A stretch of 64,000 bases of DNA. Source: Dermanyssus gallinae. Taxonomy: Eukaryota; Arthropoda; Arachnida; Mesostigmata; Dermanyssidae. Of the stretch, positions 59,730 through 64,000 are shown piece by piece. Within the stretch, counting starts at the first letter, position 1. Every line of letters begins with the position of its first letter. The stretch is from NCBI GenBank assembly GCA_003439945.1, contig QVRM01001369.1, forward strand, positions 191,501-255,500, written 5' to 3'. Made by a program: the position numbers and the translations under genes. The notes under the pieces were generated by a model. The model was not told the DNA's origin, ran no database searches, and saw only the letters and a program-made list of their open reading frames with translations.

Positions 59730-61840
59730 CTTGGCACTATGTCATATACTCAACAATGCTATGCCGTATTATCTGATGTTATGTTACACTGTCATACTAT
59801 GTGCGTTGTAGCTATGCCATTTGTGTGATTGTGGTGGGCCAATCGTTACACGAGTGGTTTATTTAAGGGGCTTCTCTCGTAAACTAGTCGTTCGCTGCAC
59901 TTCAATATTTTAACTCGTTTATGTTCAGACACTGTACACAAAACGCCAAAAAAAATCCGCGCGGAGTCTACACCTCACTATCGTACCAACCACGTTAGGT
60001 TTTCCGCTCTGTTGGCGTCTGGGGGGTGGGTCTACGCGGTGCTCCGTATACCCCCTCGGCGCCAATACCACTACTATGGAGTACCTTCCTAACATATGCA
60101 CGTATATGGATTGATTGCTGTCTGCTCGATTGATTCGGTGTTCTCAGTGACGTTGGAATTTCGTGGCGGCTGCTCATCGTGAGGTGTGGGGCAGAGAGCA
60201 GCGAAAGTGTCATTCATGTCTCCTGATGCCATTGGATTCTGGTTGAGTCATCTTCATCAGTGGAACTCGTCATCATCGTCGTTGCCAGACGACGGCGACG
60301 ACGGCTTCATTCCTCGAGTGGATTTGTCGACTGTGTTTGTTGGCTGTTGGTGCAAGTTGTGAGTAGCAGCTAAGATTAGTGAGCTGGAGTTCATCCGTGC
60401 TACGAAGCTGTTGGATGCGTCGATGCTGGTGGTAGCCGCGGCAGCGACAAGCTGCTATGGTCAAAACTCTCTCTCTGTTGCGCGAGATTTCGCCTAACCA
60501 GCATTTCAATAGTTAGTGTTTTGATCAGAATTGTCATAGTGATGTGAATGTTTTACGCCGACGTTTCGCTACGCACTGATCACCGCGACCAACAACAACA
60601 ACAACGATAACTGCATTGTTTTACCGGTGACTCGGCTGAGGTGAGTGTCCGCTGTATGCTGATGGATCTCTCGGTGTCTACACACCTAATACTAATCCTA
60701 AGGAAGCCAGAGTTGTTCTACATAATCAATAATTTTTGGCAGGCTTAGATTCTGCTAACAAGAACAAAGGCGTATCTTTTTAACTTAATTTGATCGAGAT
60801 AAAACATTTGGATCGCGTATATAATGGGAATCATATTGACACAGCATCGATATTGGTTCGATTCGTGATGTGATTACAGTAATCTAACGTTCTTGCTTCT
60901 GTTAGTATGGGACTATATGCATATCTGACATCGGCGGACGGGGGGAAAAGGGCTTATGATAGTCGTATCGCAAAATGAACCACCATCGCTTTGCGATCAA
61001 AATTATCTCCATGAAATTTGCATTTTTATAAATGTGCTCGTTTTATAGAATAGATAGCAAGTGTTTGATATACTGGATGTGAATAATAGACATGAGGTAT
61101 TAATGACTCTAGATCTATTTTTATTTTTCCAGTTCGACTTAGACTGTCACTTCGTTTCTAAGGAAGACACTTCCGTCATCCTATTCCACTATTGTAAAAA
61201 TATCTTATTGTAACGAATTTGACGATTCAAACAAGTCTGGGACACACGTTATATACACAAATGTCCAGGCATGTATAATGCTTACTTTCTATTGACTATG
61301 CATAGGGCTTTGTTTGCTTGGACAAGTGGAACTCTCAATTAGGTATTAGTATACACAGAATAATGAAACATTATTCTGCTAACGGAAAAATAAATCAAAG
61401 CATTATTCCGTGCAGTAAAAATATTATTGTTGAGTACCGATGTCGAGCGCAACTTTTGAGTCAAAAGAAAAGGAATAGGCCCTGCTACATGCAGCAAAGC
61501 GAATTTTCAAGTATGCTTTTCCAGCCGCTGGGAAGCACGTACTTAAGAAATATGCGACACATAAATGGGCTTCAGTAAAAATCTATATATATATATAATA
61601 TTGACTTATTATTCGCTTAGCATGTATACCTAAATACATATGGTACTCTTTTATATGAGGGGCGCTTAGAGTGGCAGCATCCATATATATATATATATGT
61701 ATATATACAGACGGTGGGAGCTTTCGGCTTTCTTGTTCGTTTATATATATATATATATATATAGATCACAGTTGCTGCTGCTGCTGCCTAACTCGACTAG
61801 TAGGCTTACTACGACTAAATACAAAGTAGATGTAATTTGT
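59730..61840. other. No gene recognised; short TA tracts
   Basis: The frames at 59995-60213 and 60273-60509 (minus) could be leader sequence of the ORF1 element or chance. (TA)n tracts lie at 61585-61597, 61683-61698 and 61742-61763. Confidence 0.4.
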
Positions 61841-61844
61841 AGCG

Positions 61845-62002
61845 TCGAGCCTGGTGGCGTGGTGCAATCGCGTGCGTCTCGCGAACGGAGGAGACACTTA
61901 GGCGCACGGGTTCGAGCCCCAGCGTTGCACATTTGCATTTATGGGGCCCGTCTTACGGAGCAATGCGAAAGCAGTCCCGTGGACGTTAAATGTTGGCTGA
62001 TA
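61845..62002 (+). mobile_element. tRNA-derived SINE, family 1, copy c
   Basis: TCGAGCCTGGTGGCGTGGTG head, CACGGGTTCGAGCCCCAGCG B box, then TTGCACATTTG, GAGCAATGCGAAAGCAG and GTTAAATGTTGGCTGA. It lacks the last part and the T run of copy b. Confidence 0.87.
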
Positions 62003-62049
62003 TGACTGGTGATTACTTACAAACATTTCCATTACGACTGTTTGTTACC

Positions 62050-62959
62050 TACGAATGACAGTCGTAGTTGTAGTAGTAGGCTTAGGTTTCGTCGTAGTCA
62101 CAGAGCGCAGGGCATCGAGAATTGGCTTACAGAAGTCACGGGGGCAGCAGCGGGGTAGTAATCGTTGTGGTGGTAACGGTAACATCTAGTAGTGCATGTA
62201 GTAGCGGTACTATATGTTACTATTACAAGGCTGATACTAAAAATAGTCAGTTCAATGCTTTATTCGTGAGCTTTTCTGTCCTGCTATTGCTGTGGTTTGT
62301 TGTTGTTTTGGTTGCTGCTGTTGTTGTGGTTGTATTGACAAGGGTGACGGACGAACAACCTCCGCTTATGGCTATTGTTCGTGTGGTTGGTGGTTGGTCA
62401 TCATGCTCAATGTTTAGATAAGTTTGATGACGATCAGCGAACAGCGATCGAAAAGCGCTGCTAGAGGGGGGAGAAGGCCGGTTGTTGTTGCAGTTGCTGC
62501 CGTGACGTTGGCGGGAGTCACTGTGACGGATCGTCGTTCGCTGTCGCCATTGTTGTTGTTATGGATATTGTTGTTGTGGTTGTTGTTGTTGTTGTTATGG
62601 ATATTGTTGTTGTGGTTGCCGTTGTTGTCATTGTTGTTGTTGTTGCTACAGCCGACGTACGATGGTCCAGTGGTGATGGTTGCCGCATCGGTGACCGCAT
62701 CGCTGACGGACGGACGGACGGACTGACTGACTAGAGGCTGAATTCAGTGATGCAGGGCGGCACCATTCGACGCGGACAGGCGCGGCAGCCGGCGGTGTAG
62801 TCCACCACCGGCGACCGTATCGACTTGAGCGACCGCTATATGGCGCCTTCATTTCGGCTGGTTGCTGAGTAGCTCCTACCTCTGCTGCTGTCGCTCTTAC
62901 TGTCATTGCTGCAGCAGCTGCTCCTCCTTCTCCTGCGGCTTCTTTTGCTATATCCTTGT

Positions 62960-63006
<47 letters not shown>

Positions 63007-63370
63007 TATATATCGGGGTTTGTAGATGGGTGAACGTCTGCGCCTATCTATTCCAGCGTCTGTGTGCTGCTGCTGCTGCTGTCAAATGCAAGGGAGAATG
63101 GGACAGTTCAACTGCAGGCACAGTGGATTCTGTTGTATCTGCTGCATCGACGTGCTGCTCCCTCCGCCGGGGGTGGCTGGAGGCAACGACAATATTGAGG
63201 CTGTGGCTGTTCTGTTTGCACATTCTACACGCCTCTTGACGGCAGCCGTCTGAAAGACGGCATCAGCTGCTGCAGCAGCAGCACCACCACCAGAAGAAGA
63301 GACGCAACGACGGCATAAGCAGCAGCAGCAGCAGAGCCAGTCTACACTTCATCACCAGCTGCAAAGGCAC
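62050..63370. repeat. Triplet-repeat island with (TA)n at 62966-63003
   Basis: Interrupted GTA, GTT, TGC and CAG triplets, most densely at 62290-62330, 62550-62650 (a GTTGTTGTTATGGATATT unit appears twice), 62885-62940, 63060-63085 and 63255-63335. A TA tract interrupts it. Frames are homopolymer-rich without domains. Confidence 0.7.
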
Positions 63371-63419
63371 GCGTTACCCCTAGTCGGAAAATCTGACCTG
63401 AAGATTGTTGACAATTCTT

Positions 63420-63560
63420 TCGATTCCAACTGGCCTTCGCCGCTTTCCTTTATCTCTCTCTGCCTATCCTCTCTCGCCTCTTCCCTCTCCTCTCCTCTCC
63501 TCACCCTATCTCTCTCTTTCCTATTTCTCTCTTTCCCTATCTCTCTCTTCGTCCGTAAAG
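63420..63560. repeat. CT-rich (TCTC) low-complexity stretch
   Basis: Pyrimidine-rich strand with many CTCTC and TCTCTC runs. Confidence 0.85.
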
Positions 63561-63774
63561 GTGCAATGTGTTGTTGTGCAGGTACGACATTGAGGGCAGA
63601 CCGACGATGTCAGTGGGCGTTCGCGTGCGTCGCCGCTTCCCAACGGCTACTGTGTCAATATTGAGGTAGAAATCGAAGCACAAATGACGATGACTGTCGA
63701 CTGCGCTCGTAGCAGCAATTGACAGTCGATCAACTGCTCTATACAGATGAGAATATCTATTCACATACCTTCAA

Positions 63775-63900
63775 TAATAATAATAATAATAGTAATAACA
63801 ATAATATATCAGTTGTTTACGAACAATCTTGCGTTTGCTTGCACTGCCCTAGTTGGTAGAACTGATCTTCTTCTTTTGCTGCTGCTGCTGCTGCTGCTAT
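63775..63900. repeat. (AAT)n and (TGC)n tracts
   Basis: AAT-rich run at 63775-63805 and about ten CTG/TGC triplets at 63868-63898. Nothing else is recognised between 63560 and the end of the window. Confidence 0.85.
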
Positions 63901-64000
63901 TGATAAGAACGTGTGTGCCGTCTAGGCAACAAACAATCTTTTTCTAGCCGATGAGACGGCTCAAAAAGGCGGCAGCTCGACCAGTAATTGAAATATGAAC

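Overview
The window is animal nuclear DNA, almost certainly from an arthropod. The evidence is spliced genes with GT-AG introns, two deeply conserved metazoan proteins, long runs of (TA)n and triplet repeats, and many decayed non-LTR retrotransposons. The repeat density and TE mix would fit a mite or another chelicerate, but nothing seen here proves the group. There is no bacterial operon, CRISPR array, phage or virus.

Two real protein-coding genes can be assembled exon by exon. (1) Endophilin B (BAR + SH3 protein, SH3GLB/EndoB type) lies on the minus strand, 24634 down to 5430. It has nine coding exons and about 402 residues. One base too many sits near the start of exon 2, so the gene is either broken there or the assembly has an indel. 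(2) DRG1, the Obg-family GTPase, lies on the plus strand, 28611 to 38369. It has six coding exons giving an intact 366-residue protein, and intron 1 uses a GC donor. The two genes are divergent (head to head), with about 4 kb between their start codons. That interval is filled with interrupted triplet repeats.

The rest is mostly transposon debris. The left edge (1-960) holds a minus-strand LINE with a GDS-containing, SGNH-esterase-like ORF1 and the start of an APE endonuclease. The endophilin B introns hold a mariner fragment, two LINE families (one with a restriction-like endonuclease end) and a tRNA-derived SINE. DRG1 intron 1 carries copies of two different SINEs, and intron 4 carries opposed copies of the restriction-like-endonuclease LINE. 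From 39 to 53 kb lies a LINE cluster: CR1/jockey-like elements in both orientations, a nested pair, a nearly complete R1-like element with an A-rich tail (about 48.3-51.24 kb), two more RLE-type 3' ends, a DDE transposase fragment and SINE copies. From 53 to 64 kb are triplet-repeat islands and a gag-like CCHC ORF1 fragment on the minus strand. I recognise no host gene right of 38.4 kb.

The two genes are not linked in one pathway. Endophilin B shapes membranes (mitochondria, autophagosomes, Golgi). DRG1 acts on ribosomes. I found no convincing new biological system. The most useful leads are the exon 2 frameshift, the altered SH3 domain, the GC-AG intron, the SINE families and the SGNH-type ORF1.
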